From Phoronis australis (Eukaryota > Phoronida > Phoronidae): 56,907 nucleotides of DNA. Shown in pieces: positions 56,850 to 56,907 of this stretch. The position numbers and the translations under genes were made by a program. Location: the NCBI GenBank assembly GCA_002633005.1, contig NMRA01000372.1, positions 149,058-205,964 on the forward strand, in the 5' to 3' direction. A model generated the notes under the pieces. That model was not told where the DNA came from. It searched no databases and saw nothing but the letters and a program-made list of their open reading frames with translations. Numbering within the stretch: position 1 is the first letter of the stretch; the number at the start of each line of letters is the position of its first letter.

Positions 56850-56907
56850 ATGCGCCCACATATTTATATGTGGACGCATTATGCCGTCATCTCTGTCCGT
56901 CCGTCCG
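56850..56907 (+). mobile_element. Possible DNA-transposon end at the window edge
   Basis: An inverted repeat ATGCGCCCACATA/TATGTGGACGCAT (56850-56879) is followed by ATTATGCCGTCATC and a (TCCG)n run. This is a start pattern common for MITE-type elements. The rest is outside the window. Confidence 0.35.

Noticed and set aside
1-56907. CRISPR array, operon, integron or phage system
   Set aside because: No direct-repeat/spacer array or compact same-strand genes are present. Spliced genes, SINEs and LINEs show animal nuclear DNA.

Overview
This window is intron-rich animal DNA, with long non-coding stretches and many degraded mobile elements. TACATGTA-type motifs are frequent. The gene content and the repeat types (Tx1/L1-like LINE, tRNA-derived SINE, Kolobok-like and hAT-like DNA elements, and a multicopy HEEADT-type family) suggest a marine invertebrate. 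A non-vertebrate deuterostome such as a hemichordate or lancelet is my best guess, but I cannot fix the species. Nothing looks bacterial or organellar.

Layout. Bases 1-6.5 kb hold a possible 3' end of a gene cut by the window edge (1-115), two foldback elements (651-904; 3831-4034, the latter with a hammerhead-like core) and two copies in opposite orientation of a hAT5-like element with exact 5-bp target duplications (3007-3825; 5518-6470). The second copy sits inside a tandem array of about 305-bp period. Bases 7.1-8.9 kb (minus strand) are a dead copy of a multicopy metazoan gene family. Bases 9.1-10.8 kb (minus) are an L1/Tx1-like LINE broken by a 435-N gap. Bases 12,761-14,417 are a Kolobok-like element with exact TTAA duplications and a THAP domain. 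Directly downstream are the last two exons of a Mab-21/cGAS-like receptor gene (14,508-16,599, plus strand), probably an innate-immune sensor.

From 16.6 to 39.5 kb I see almost no genes, only simple repeats, MITEs, tandem duplications and an interstitial telomere-like tract. A three-exon Ly6/quiver-type secreted protein gene (39,599-44,484, plus) can be rebuilt completely: signal peptide, ten cysteines and a GPI-type tail. Two tRNA-derived SINEs with perfect target duplications lie in its first intron and just downstream. A 1.16-kb direct duplication joined by a single N (47,152-49,471) precedes a two-exon alpha-1,3-fucosyltransferase gene (50,133-51,507, plus). At the right end is an intronless coding region for a divergent SUI1/eIF1-like protein (55,048-55,527, plus).

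The genes do not form an operon-like system. Two of them (the cGAS-like protein and the three-finger protein) belong to families that expand in invertebrate immunity and signalling. The isolated single Ns mark assembly joins. In both hAT-like copies the N replaces sequence that is present in the other copy, so any gene crossing an N, including the fucosyltransferase C-terminus, should be read with caution.
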